Below are positions 1 to 6,830 of a DNA stretch of 35,866 nucleotides, in pieces. Each line of letters begins with the position of its first letter. Within the stretch, counting starts at the first letter, position 1. The stretch is from contig SXKB01000295.1 in NCBI GenBank assembly GCA_005778215.1, positions 1 through 35,866 on the forward strand, in the 5' to 3' direction. The position numbers and the translations under genes were made by a program. The stretch comes from Actinomycetota bacterium. GTDB lineage: Bacteria; Actinomycetota; Acidimicrobiia; Acidimicrobiales; Ilumatobacteraceae. The notes below the pieces were generated by a model. It did not search any database, was not told where the DNA came from, and saw only the letters and a list, made by a program, of their open reading frames with translations.

Positions 1-1097
1 ACGACTTCCAGACCGCAGCACGCGAATGGCTGGCGGCGAACCGCGCCCACGCCCCGCGTGACTACGGCGCCATCTGCCCACCCGATCTGGTGGAGGCCGG
101 TCTGGCGTGGCACCGCCGTGTCCACGAGGCCGGGTTCGCCGGCATCCACTGGCCCACGGAGTTCGGCGGGCGCGGCCTCACCCCGGCGCACAACGCCGCG
201 TGGCAGTACGAGTGCGCGCTCGCCGGCGTACCGAGCGTGTTCAACATGGTGGGCCTGGTGCTCACCGGTGGCGCGCTGATGAAGTTCGGCACCCCCGAAC
301 AACAGGCCAAGCACCTCGCCGCCACATTGAGCACCGAGCACGTGTGGTGCCAGCTGTTCAGCGAGCCGGGCGCCGGCAGCGACCTCGGCAGCCTCACCAC
401 GAAGGCCGAGCGCGACGGCGACCGCTACATCGTGAACGGGCAGAAGGTGTGGTGCAGCGGCGGGCGCTACAGCAACTGGGGCATCCTCATGGCCCGCACG
501 AACCCCGAGGCGCCGAAGCACGAGGGCATCTCGTTCTTCCTGTTCCCCATGGACCTGCCGGGCGTGGAGGTACGGCCCCTCAAGCAGATGACCGGCGAGG
601 CCGAGTTCGACGAGGTGTTCTTCACCGACGTCGAGCTGCCCGCCGACCATCTCCTCGGCCCACTGCACGGCGGCTGGGGCGTCGGCATGGCCGTGCTCAC
701 CAGCGAGCGCGGCCACATCGGCACCAGCGTCATCGGCCTCGAACGTCGCCTCGAGAGCATGGCGAAGCTCGCCGAGGGTCGCGACCTCTCCACCGTTGAA
801 CGCCAGCGCCTCACCGAACTGATCTCCAAGGGCCAGGCGTACAAGGCGATGGCACAACGCCAGGGCCCCATCGCCTCGACGGCCGCGAGCCTGATGAAGC
901 TGGGCATCACCGAGATGATGTTCGACACGTCGATGCTGCGCGCCGACCTCTCGGGTCCCGACGCAATGCTCGACGGCCCCGACGCGTTCGGCATGCTCGC
1001 CGCGCCCGGCGGCCGCATCGCCGGTGGCACCAGCCAGGTGCAGCGCAACATCATCGGCGAACGACTGCTCGGCCTGCCGCGCGAACCGAAGGGCTGA
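1..1097 (+). CDS. Acyl-CoA dehydrogenase (5' partial)
   Basis: FAD-dependent acyl-CoA dehydrogenase that would introduce a trans-2 double bond into an acyl- or steroid/terpenoid-CoA during beta-oxidation-like catabolism in the cytoplasm. The reading frame is open from base 3 with no stop, so the N-terminus lies outside the window. Visible hallmarks are the FAD/substrate loop QLFSEPGAGSDL, the KVWCSGG segment, a beta-barrel middle domain (FFLFPMDLPGV to FTDVELPADHLLG) and the C-terminal GGTSQVQRNIIGERLLGLP that closes the family's helical domain. The gene ends 3 nt before the alpha/beta hydrolase start, so the two are probably co-transcribed. The exact substrate cannot be read from the sequence; a large FadE-type role is likely. 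Confidence 0.93.
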   Translation, partial: DFQTAAREWLAANRAHAPRDYGAICPPDLVEAGLAWHRRVHEAGFAGIHWPTEFGGRGLTPAHNAAWQYECALAGVPSVFNMVGLVLTGGALMKFGTPEQQAKHLAATLSTEHVWCQLFSEPGAGSDLGSLTTKAERDGDRYIVNGQKVWCSGGRYSNWGILMARTNPEAPKHEGISFFLFPMDLPGVEVRPLKQMTGEAEFDEVFFTDVELPADHLLGPLHGGWGVGMAVLTSERGHIGTSVIGLERRLESMAKLAEGRDLSTVERQRLTELISKGQAYKAMAQRQGPIASTAASLMKLGITEMMFDTSMLRADLSGPDAMLDGPDAFGMLAAPGGRIAGGTSQVQRNIIGERLLGLPREPKG

Positions 1098-1100
1098 CAC

Positions 1101-1955
1101 GTGACCGTTGCGTCCACCGACGGCGTCGAGCTCGCCGTGCACGACCTCGGCGGCCACGGCCCGCTGCTGCTGGTGTCGCACGCCACCGGGTTCCACGGCC
1201 GCTGCTACGAGCCGCTCGCCCATGCGCTGGCCGATCAACGCCACTGCGTGGCCTTCGACTACCGCGGGCACGGCGACACCGATCGCCCCGACGGCCCGGT
1301 CGACTGGGCGCGGTACGGCGACGACGCCGTCGCGATGGCGCGCTGGGCCGTGGAGCAGAACGACGGCGCACCCGTGGACGGGTTCGGTCACTCGATGGGT
1401 GGCGCGTGTCTGTTGATGGCGGCACTGCGCGAGCCGCACCTGTTCCGCCGGCTCGTGGTGTTCGAGCCCATCGTGTTCCCGCCGGGTGGCATCCGTCCGG
1501 CCGACGAGGGGGGCTCGAACCCCGAGGAGAGCCCGATGGTGATCGGGGCGCGTCGGCGACGGGCCACGTTCCCCTCGCACCAGGCGGCCATCGACAACTT
1601 CGCCGCCAAGCCACCGCTCAACGGGTTCACCGCCGAAGCCCTGCGCGCCTACGTGACGCACGGCTTCGCGCCCGACGACGACGGCGTGCACCTGAAGTGC
1701 CGCCCCGACACCGAGGCGGAGACGTTCGCCACCGGCCAGCTGCACGACACCTGGGAGCACCTCCCCAGCATCACCACCGAGGTGCTCGTGGTGTGCGGCG
1801 CCGTGCAGCCGATGCAGCCGTCCACCATCGCCGCGGGTGTGGCCGAGCGGTTGCCGAACGGCCGCTACCTGCAACTCGACCAGCTCGACCACTTCGGCCC
1901 GATGGTGCGCCCGTTGCTCGTTGCCGACCTGGTCGAGCAGGCCCTGCGGGCCTGA
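1101..1955 (+). CDS. Alpha/beta hydrolase
   Basis: Alpha/beta-hydrolase fold enzyme of 284 aa. The nucleophile elbow is GHSMG with Ser98. An HATGF segment near residue 28 is the probable oxyanion-hole strand, and the catalytic His is probably His264 in LDHFGP. The GTG start lies 3 nt after the acyl-CoA dehydrogenase stop, which indicates translational coupling and a shared role, perhaps hydrolysis of an ester or CoA-derived intermediate. Family members include esterases, lactonases and C-C hydrolases; the sequence does not tell which. No signal peptide is visible, so it should be cytoplasmic. Confidence 0.88.
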   Translation: MTVASTDGVELAVHDLGGHGPLLLVSHATGFHGRCYEPLAHALADQRHCVAFDYRGHGDTDRPDGPVDWARYGDDAVAMARWAVEQNDGAPVDGFGHSMGGACLLMAALREPHLFRRLVVFEPIVFPPGGIRPADEGGSNPEESPMVIGARRRRATFPSHQAAIDNFAAKPPLNGFTAEALRAYVTHGFAPDDDGVHLKCRPDTEAETFATGQLHDTWEHLPSITTEVLVVCGAVQPMQPSTIAAGVAERLPNGRYLQLDQLDHFGPMVRPLLVADLVEQALRA

Positions 1956-1965
1956 CGCCACACCT

Positions 1966-1988
1966 CTGTCACACCCGTTCTCTACGAT
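1966..1988 (+). promoter_or_regulatory. Promoter with CTGTCACAC-N8-TACGAT, PafBC-like geometry
   Basis: CTGTCACAC (1966-1974), then exactly 8 nt, then a -10 box TACGAT (1983-1988), with ATG 7 nt further at 1996. The same layout occurs before three other genes in this window (16794, 23661, 25000). It resembles the RecA-independent DNA-damage promoter of mycobacteria (TTGTCRGTG-N8-TANNNT). That function is inferred. Confidence 0.6.
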
Positions 1989-1995
1989 GACGGCC

Positions 1996-2817
1996 ATGTA
2001 CCCGGTCCCCACGTCCCTGTCCCCCAGCCGGGTCGAGAGCTTCCTCTCCTGTCCCATGGCGTTCCGCTTCGCCAGCATCGAGCGGCTGCCCGAGCCGCCC
2101 GCCACGTACACCACCAAGGGTTCCCTGGTGCACCGGGCGCTGGAGCTCATGTTCCTGCAGCCCAACGGTGCGCGCGACCTGGCCGCCGCCCAGACCGCGT
2201 TCCAGCAGGCCGTCGCCGAGTACTCGGTCGACCCCGAGTTCACCCTGCTCGGCCTCGACGGCCCCGCTGCCGACGAGTTCTTCGCCGACTGCTGGGTGCT
2301 GGTGCAGAAGTACTTCGACATGGAAGATCCCACGGCCGTGCGCGACATCGGGCTGGAGCTGCGGCTCGAGGCCCCGGTCGGCTCGCTCACCCTGCGCGGC
2401 ATCATCGACCGGCTCGAACTCGATGCAGAGGGCGGCCTGGTGGTCACCGACTACAAGACCGGCCGCGCTCCCGGCGCGAACTACGAGCAGAAGAGCCTTG
2501 CCGGCGTGCACTTCTACTCGTTCCTGTGCCAGGAGGTGCTGGGCCAGCGCCCCTCGGCCATCCGCCTCATGTACCTCCGCAGCGGCCAGGTCATCACCGC
2601 CACCCCCTCGGAGCAGTCGGTGAAGTTCCTCACCACGCGCACCACCGCGGTGTGGAAGGCGGTCGAGAAGGCCTGCCAGACCGGCGACTTCAAGCCGAAG
2701 CAGGGCCCGCTGTGCAACAGCTGCTCGTTCCAGACCTGGTGCCCGGCATTCGGGGGCGACCCTGCGCTCGCCGCCGTCGAGGCACCGCTGCGGGTGCAGC
2801 CCACGGCCGCCGCATGA
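1996..2817 (+). CDS. RecB/Cas4-like PD-(D/E)XK nuclease with Fe-S cysteines
   Basis: Single-domain RecB-family exonuclease of 273 aa, related to the standalone 'RecB family exonuclease' of actinobacteria and to the AddB/Cas4 nuclease domain. Nuclease residues are His46, Asp138 in the GIIDRLE strand, and Asp152 and Lys154 in VTDYKTG. Four cysteines are placed as in Fe-S nucleases: Cys19 near the N-terminus and Cys240, Cys243 and Cys249 at the C-terminus (C-x2-C-x5-C), which should hold a 4Fe-4S cluster. No helicase domain is present. The ATG at 1996 is preferred over the one at 1987 because TACGAT (1983-1988) overlaps the latter and lies 7 nt before the former, the usual leaderless spacing here. 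It likely acts in DNA repair; the promoter resembles a DNA-damage promoter. Its stop overlaps the PAP2 start. Confidence 0.88.
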   Translation: MYPVPTSLSPSRVESFLSCPMAFRFASIERLPEPPATYTTKGSLVHRALELMFLQPNGARDLAAAQTAFQQAVAEYSVDPEFTLLGLDGPAADEFFADCWVLVQKYFDMEDPTAVRDIGLELRLEAPVGSLTLRGIIDRLELDAEGGLVVTDYKTGRAPGANYEQKSLAGVHFYSFLCQEVLGQRPSAIRLMYLRSGQVITATPSEQSVKFLTTRTTAVWKAVEKACQTGDFKPKQGPLCNSCSFQTWCPAFGGDPALAAVEAPLRVQPTAAA

Positions 2818-3356
2818 GCCTGCTCGAGTCCCCCGCCATCGAGCGGTTCGACCACTGGGCCGACCAGCGGCTCGAGCGACTGCGCGGCCATCGGGTCACC
2901 GACCGCATCATGCTCGCCGCCAGTGAACTCGGCGACTTCAGTCTCATCTGGCACTGGGTGGGCGCGGTACGCGGCCTCACCAGCATCCCGCACGCCAACC
3001 AGGCATTCGTGTTCTCGGCGCTCATCGGTCTCGAGAGCCTCATCGTCAACCAGGGCATCAAGCGGCTGTTCCGCCGCACCCGACCCACCGAGACCGGCGA
3101 TCCGCGCTACACCGTGCGCCGGCCCAGCACCAGCAGCTTCCCCAGCGGCCATGCGAGCGCTGCGTTCTTCGCCGCCACCGTGCTCACCTACTGGGACGGT
3201 TGGGCCTGGGCGCCGCTGTGGTTCGGCCTCGCCACCATCGTGGGCACCAGCCGGGCGTTCGTGCGCATCCACCACCCCAGCGACGTGGTGGGCGGCGCGC
3301 TGGTGGGTCTCGCGCTCGGCGGCATCGCTCGCGCCTGCCTCGCCGCGTTCGGCTGA
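2814..3356 (+). CDS. PAP2 family phosphatase (membrane)
   Basis: Membrane-bound type 2 phosphatidic acid phosphatase-like protein of 180 aa. The three signature blocks are present: K83 to R90-P91 (KRLFRRTRP), P110-S-G-H113, and S146-R147 to H153 and D157 (SRxxxxxHxxxD). The His residues are the nucleophile and general acid. Several hydrophobic segments surround these blocks. Likely substrates are lipid phosphates such as phosphatidate or polyprenyl pyrophosphate. The ATG overlaps the TGA of the nuclease gene (ATGA), so translation is coupled. The acyltransferase downstream could use the diacylglycerol product of a phosphatidate phosphatase; that link is an inference from position. Confidence 0.9.
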   Translation: MSLLESPAIERFDHWADQRLERLRGHRVTDRIMLAASELGDFSLIWHWVGAVRGLTSIPHANQAFVFSALIGLESLIVNQGIKRLFRRTRPTETGDPRYTVRRPSTSSFPSGHASAAFFAATVLTYWDGWAWAPLWFGLATIVGTSRAFVRIHHPSDVVGGALVGLALGGIARACLAAFG

Positions 3357-3360
3357 CCGG

Positions 3361-3366
3361 TAACCT
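3361..3366 (+). promoter_or_regulatory. -10 box TAACCT of the acyltransferase gene
   Basis: TAACCT ends 8 nt before the ATG at 3375, consistent with a leaderless or nearly leaderless transcript. It lies just after the PAP2 stop. Confidence 0.45.
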
Positions 3367-3374
3367 CCCCCACC

Positions 3375-4766
3375 ATGGCCGACCTGCCGCACTTCGACCG
3401 CAAGATGAGCGATGCCGAGGGTCTGATGTGGCGCCTCGAGAAGGACCCGCACCTCAGCAGCACCTTCGCCAACGTCACGGTGCTCGACCGCCGGCCCGAC
3501 TTCGACCAGTTGCTGCGCCGCCTCGAGCGTGCCACGTACGCCATCCCGCGCCTGCGCCAGCGGGTGCAGCCGGCGCCGGTGAACCTCACCTCGCCGCTGT
3601 GGGTGGAGGACCCCAACTTCGACCTGCGCTACCACGTGCGCCACGTGTCGTTGCCCAAGCCGGGCTCGATGCGACAGCTGCTCGACCACGCCAGCCTGCT
3701 CGCAGGCGATGCCTTCGACCGCACCCGGCCGCTGTGGCAGTTCACGGTGGTCGACGGCCTGCGCGGCGGCAAGAGTGCGCTCATCCAGAAGATGCACCAC
3801 ACCATCGTCGACGGTGAAGGTGGCGTGCAGTTGAGCCTGCAGTTCCTCGACTTCGAGCGTGATGCGCCCGAGCTGCCTCCCCTCGACCCCGATCTCATCG
3901 CCGCCGCGGAGGAGAAGGCCGCGGCCGAAGCCGTGCCGGTCGACCTGTTGCGCGAACTGCTCAACGGTGGGCTGCGCGTGCCGGTCACGCTGCTGAAGCA
4001 GGTCAAGGACCTGCTGGCCGACCCCACCGGCATCCCCGAGGCCGGTTCCAACGCCGCCGACACGGTGCGCGGTGTGCTGCAGCAGCTCGGCGAGACCGAC
4101 GGTGCCCGTTCGCCGCTGTGGACCGCCCGGTCACTGCAGCGGCAGATGGAGGTGCTGCGGGTGCCGTTCGACGCCACCCGTCAGGCGGCGAAACGACTCG
4201 ACGGCACGCTGAACACGGCGTTCCTCACGGCGGCCGCCGATGCGGCAGGCCGCTACCACCGCGAGATGGGTGCGCCCGTCGACGAGCTGCGTTCCTCGAT
4301 GGCCATCAGCACGCGCACGGCCGACAGCGGCGCCAACGCGTTCTCGCTGGCACGCATGTTGGTGCCCACGGGCGACATGCCCATCGCCGAGCGCTTCACC
4401 CGCATCCAGGCGCTGGCGCACGAGGCCCGCGACGCCGGCACCAGCGGCTCGGTCGACGCGCTGGCGGCCGTGGCCGCCACGCTGCCCACCAGTGTGATCA
4501 CCCGACTCGCGCGGCAGCAGGCGCAGACGGTCGACTTCGCCACCAGCAACGTGCGCGGCGCACCGGTACCGCTGTACCTGGCGGGTGCGCAGATCCTCGA
4601 GAACTACCCGGTGGGCCCGCTGCTGGGCGTGGCCTACAACCTCACGCTGCTCAGTTACAGCGGCAGCCTCGACATGGGCGTCAACATCGACACGCAGGCC
4701 GTCACCGACCCCGCGTTGTTGCGCCGGTGCCTCGAGCGTGCGTTCGCCGAGCTCCAGGCGGTGTGA
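3375..4766 (+). CDS. Wax ester synthase / diacylglycerol acyltransferase (WS/DGAT)
   Basis: Bifunctional acyltransferase of 463 aa that esterifies acyl-CoA to diacylglycerol or fatty alcohols, making triacylglycerol or wax ester storage lipid. The condensation-type catalytic motif HHxxxDG is complete (His141, His142, Asp146, Gly147). The N-terminal LEKDPHLSSTFANVTVLD and PLWVEDPNFDLRYHVRHV segments and the C-terminal ATSNVRGAPVPLYLAG and YNLTLLSYSGSLDMGVNID blocks are typical of the family. Length matches the usual 450-480 aa. It follows a PAP2 phosphatase, which could supply diacylglycerol. The protein is expected at the inner face of the membrane or on lipid droplets. Confidence 0.94.
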   Translation: MADLPHFDRKMSDAEGLMWRLEKDPHLSSTFANVTVLDRRPDFDQLLRRLERATYAIPRLRQRVQPAPVNLTSPLWVEDPNFDLRYHVRHVSLPKPGSMRQLLDHASLLAGDAFDRTRPLWQFTVVDGLRGGKSALIQKMHHTIVDGEGGVQLSLQFLDFERDAPELPPLDPDLIAAAEEKAAAEAVPVDLLRELLNGGLRVPVTLLKQVKDLLADPTGIPEAGSNAADTVRGVLQQLGETDGARSPLWTARSLQRQMEVLRVPFDATRQAAKRLDGTLNTAFLTAAADAAGRYHREMGAPVDELRSSMAISTRTADSGANAFSLARMLVPTGDMPIAERFTRIQALAHEARDAGTSGSVDALAAVAATLPTSVITRLARQQAQTVDFATSNVRGAPVPLYLAGAQILENYPVGPLLGVAYNLTLLSYSGSLDMGVNIDTQAVTDPALLRRCLERAFAELQAV

Positions 4767-4775
4767 CCCGAGGGG

Positions 4776-4952
4776 TCAGGCGGTGGGTGCGCCTGCCGGC
4801 ACCTGGGCCGGCATGGTGAGCAGCGTGCGCACGTCGAGCAGGACGTCGGTGATCTCACCCGACGAGACCAGTTCGCGGCTCATCATCTGCGACAGCGCCT
4901 TGTCGATGATGGTCAGCGCTTCGTGGATGACGGCTTCGTTGGTCTCGGTCAT
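4776..4952 (-). CDS. Small helical protein, 58 aa, unknown function
   Basis: I do not recognise this family. The protein starts MTETNEAV and is predicted largely helical, with two amphipathic stretches (EALTIIDKALSQMM and EITDVLLDVRTLL) separated by a short turn, so it could be a helical hairpin that dimerises. The ATG at 4952 is chosen because AAGGAGAG lies at a good Shine-Dalgarno distance; an ATG at 4967 is the alternative. It is convergent with the acyltransferase gene and separated from it by 9 nt. The tail is rich in Ala and Pro. Confidence 0.6.
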   Translation of the reverse strand: MTETNEAVIHEALTIIDKALSQMMSRELVSSGEITDVLLDVRTLLTMPAQVPAGAPTA

Positions 4953-5100
4953 CGGGCTCTCCTTCATGCGGTCGGCTGGTGGACGCACCGTATACCTCGC
5001 GTACCACCTCTGCGTTGCATGGTATCGACCGCTCGGGTGAACGGCATGGACGAGCCTCGGCAAAGGTGACGGAAGCCCGTGTGACCCTTGTCCGACCCCC

Positions 5101-5106
5101 TACGAT
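5101..5106 (+). promoter_or_regulatory. -10 box TACGAT of the 88-aa gene
   Basis: TACGAT ends 6 nt before the ATG at 5113, the leaderless spacing seen at many starts in this window. Confidence 0.45.
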
Positions 5107-5112
5107 CGCCGC

Positions 5113-5379
5113 ATGATCGACACCGCGACCCTGCAGCGGCTGGGCCTGCGTGCGGGCGAGCCAGTGCGGTTCCGCAAGGCCGAGGGCGGCCGGTGGTTCG
5201 CCGGGAAGATGTCGGGGATCGCCGTCGACGGCAGCATCACGGTGTTCGATGCGAACGGCGGCGCGAGGAGCCTGCGACCCGAACGGGTCGAGGTGCGCCG
5301 CCCTGGCAGTCGCGGTCGGCTCACCTGGCAGTCGGTGAGCGACGTGGCGATCACCTGGGAGCAGTTGCAGCTCTGGTGA
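5113..5379 (+). CDS. Small conserved hypothetical, SH3-like, 88 aa
   Basis: Small basic protein with alternating beta-type segments (EPVRFRKA, WFAGKMSGIAVDGSITVFD, ARSLRPERVEVRR) resembling an SH3-like or KOW-like barrel, followed by a short helix ending EQLQLW. Similar small proteins of unknown role are common in actinobacteria as I recall, so I give no function. The start is supported by the TACGAT box upstream. Its last 29 nt overlap the 3' end of the opposing GTPase gene, so both C-termini are encoded on the same base pairs. Confidence 0.65.
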   Translation: MIDTATLQRLGLRAGEPVRFRKAEGGRWFAGKMSGIAVDGSITVFDANGGARSLRPERVEVRRPGSRGRLTWQSVSDVAITWEQLQLW

Positions 5380-5983
5380 GTGCTCGCTGCAGCACCACGT
5401 CGAGCAGGCTCAGCACGGTCTCCTTCACGTCACCACGACGGCGGGCGTCGGTGGTCACCACCGGCACCTCGGGGGAGATGGAGAGTGCTTCGCGCACTTC
5501 CTCGATGGTGTGGTGCATCGACCCACCGAACCGGTTGACCGCCACCACGAACGGCACGCTGCGGTTCTCGAAGTAGTCGAGCGCCGGGAACGAGTCCTCG
5601 ATGCGTCGGCTGTCCACCAGCACCACGGCACCGAGCGAGCCCTGGATGAGGTCGTTCCACATGAACCCGAACCGGTCCTGACCGGGCGTGCCGAACAGGT
5701 ACAGCACGATCGCGTCGTCGACGGCCACGCGGCCGAAGTCCATGGCGACGGTGGTGGTGGTCTTCGTCGACACGTCGCCTCGGTCGTCGACCCCCTCGCC
5801 GTAGCTGGTCATCGCCGCCTCGGTGGTCAGCGGTTCGATGTCGCTGATGGCGCCGACGAACGTGGTCTTCCCCACGCCGAAGCCACCGGCGACGACGATC
5901 TTCACCGGGATCGGCCCCACCCGGGGGGCTGGCGCGGCCGGTGCGGCAGCAGGAGCGGTGGGGGGATCACAGCGCACGGACAC
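5351..5983 (-). CDS. Conservon Ras-like GTPase (CvnD/MglA-like)
   Basis: Small ATP/GTP-binding protein of 210 aa, last gene of the four-gene conservon operon. The P-loop is GGFGVGKT (residues 33-40), a switch-like stretch STKTTTTVAMDFG lies near residues 72-84, and the G3 motif is GTPGQDR (98-104). The G4 position reads VNRF rather than NKxD, as in this actinobacterial GTPase group. The N-terminal 25 residues are Pro/Ala-rich and may be disordered. The GTG start at 5983 gives a 17-nt overlap with the DUF742 gene. In studied conservons the GTPase works with the kinase-like protein and the roadblock protein at the membrane; its output here is unknown. Confidence 0.9.
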   Translation of the reverse strand: MSVRCDPPTAPAAAPAAPAPRVGPIPVKIVVAGGFGVGKTTFVGAISDIEPLTTEAAMTSYGEGVDDRGDVSTKTTTTVAMDFGRVAVDDAIVLYLFGTPGQDRFGFMWNDLIQGSLGAVVLVDSRRIEDSFPALDYFENRSVPFVVAVNRFGGSMHHTIEEVREALSISPEVPVVTTDARRRGDVKETVLSLLDVVLQRALTRAATAPR

Positions 5984-6395
5984 CGGCGATCAGTCTCGTG
6001 AGGAGCAGCACGTCGTCGGCGACGGTCTCGCTGGGTTGGAACGCCTGCAGCAACCCCTCGTGCAACAGGTCGGCCGCCACGACGCGCACAGCGCCGATGG
6101 GCAGCCGCAGCCGCGCCGACAGCTCGGCCACGGACAACGGTTCGTCGAGGCACAGCCGCACGATCTCGGCGCGCTCGAACCGCAGCATCCCTGCCGAACC
6201 GAGCCCGACGGGGGTGGCCTGGAGCATCGTCTCGAACTCGAGGTGGATCGCCGCGTGCGAACGCCCGCTGGTGATGGTGTAGGCGCGCACACCCTGCAGG
6301 CTCGGATCGAACGGGTCGGGCTCGGGCACACGGCCGAGGTGGCGACCTCGGTCGAGGAACGGTCGGACCGCCGAGACCTCGGGTTCGGGGTTCAC
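5967..6395 (-). CDS. DUF742 protein (CvnC)
   Basis: DUF742 family protein of 142 aa, third gene of the conservon. The segment VRAYTITSGR (residues 36-45) corresponds to the family's VRPYxxTGGR block. The C-terminal half (ERAEIVRLCLDEPLSVAELSARLRLPIGAVRVVAADLLHEGLL) is a winged-helix-like region. The GTG start at 6395 overlaps the roadblock gene's TGA by 4 nt (GTGA), a clear sign of translational coupling, so earlier in-frame starts are rejected. It is probably an adaptor between the roadblock protein and the GTPase. Confidence 0.88.
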   Translation of the reverse strand: MNPEPEVSAVRPFLDRGRHLGRVPEPDPFDPSLQGVRAYTITSGRSHAAIHLEFETMLQATPVGLGSAGMLRFERAEIVRLCLDEPLSVAELSARLRLPIGAVRVVAADLLHEGLLQAFQPSETVADDVLLLTRLIAGVRAL

Positions 6396-6814
6396 ACGGC
6401 CACCAACGAGTTCTTCAGCTCGGTCACCAGCGTGGGGGTGAGCTGCGGACCGACACGATCGATGAGCAGCGTGATCTCGTACCCGACGAGGCCGAGGTCG
6501 CACTTGCGCGCGGCCACGACGCCGAGCGTGGAGCCACCCGAGATGGCGCTGACGAACAGGTAGGCGTGCGCCATCTCCACCAACACCTGCGCGACCTGGC
6601 CCTTCGCCAGTTCGTTCGCAGCGCCGTGCGCCAGCGCGCGCATGCCGGTGATGATGGCCGCCAGCTTGTCGGCCGCGGCACGGTCGAGGTCGGTGCTCAT
6701 CGCGATCAACAGTCCGTCGGAGGAGACCGCGATGGCCTGCTCCACCCCCGGGGTGTGCTGGACGAAGTTCGACATCAGCCAGTTGACGTTTGCTGCCTGC
6801 TCGGAGAGGGTCAT
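6392..6814 (-). CDS. Roadblock/LC7 domain protein (CvnB/MglB-like)
   Basis: Roadblock/LC7 protein of 140 aa, second gene of the conservon. The fold is visible from NWLMSNFVQHTPGVEQAIAVSSDGLLIAMS through MAHAYLFVSAISGGSTLGVVAA to GYEITLLIDRVG. Roadblock proteins dimerise and act as GTPase-activating or scaffold partners of MglA-like GTPases. The ATG at 6814 is preferred over the in-frame ATG at 6871 because it lies 16 nt after the kinase stop, has a G-rich Shine-Dalgarno upstream and gives the usual family length. Confidence 0.92.
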   Translation of the reverse strand: MTLSEQAANVNWLMSNFVQHTPGVEQAIAVSSDGLLIAMSTDLDRAAADKLAAIITGMRALAHGAANELAKGQVAQVLVEMAHAYLFVSAISGGSTLGVVAARKCDLGLVGYEITLLIDRVGPQLTPTLVTELKNSLVAV

Positions 6815-6830
6815 CGCCGTCGCCCCCTCG

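Noticed and set aside
5080-5100. GTGTGACCC and TTGTC before the 88-aa gene as a further damage-type promoter
   Set aside because: Neither half lies at the 8-nt spacing from TACGAT, so it does not fit the four-member pattern.
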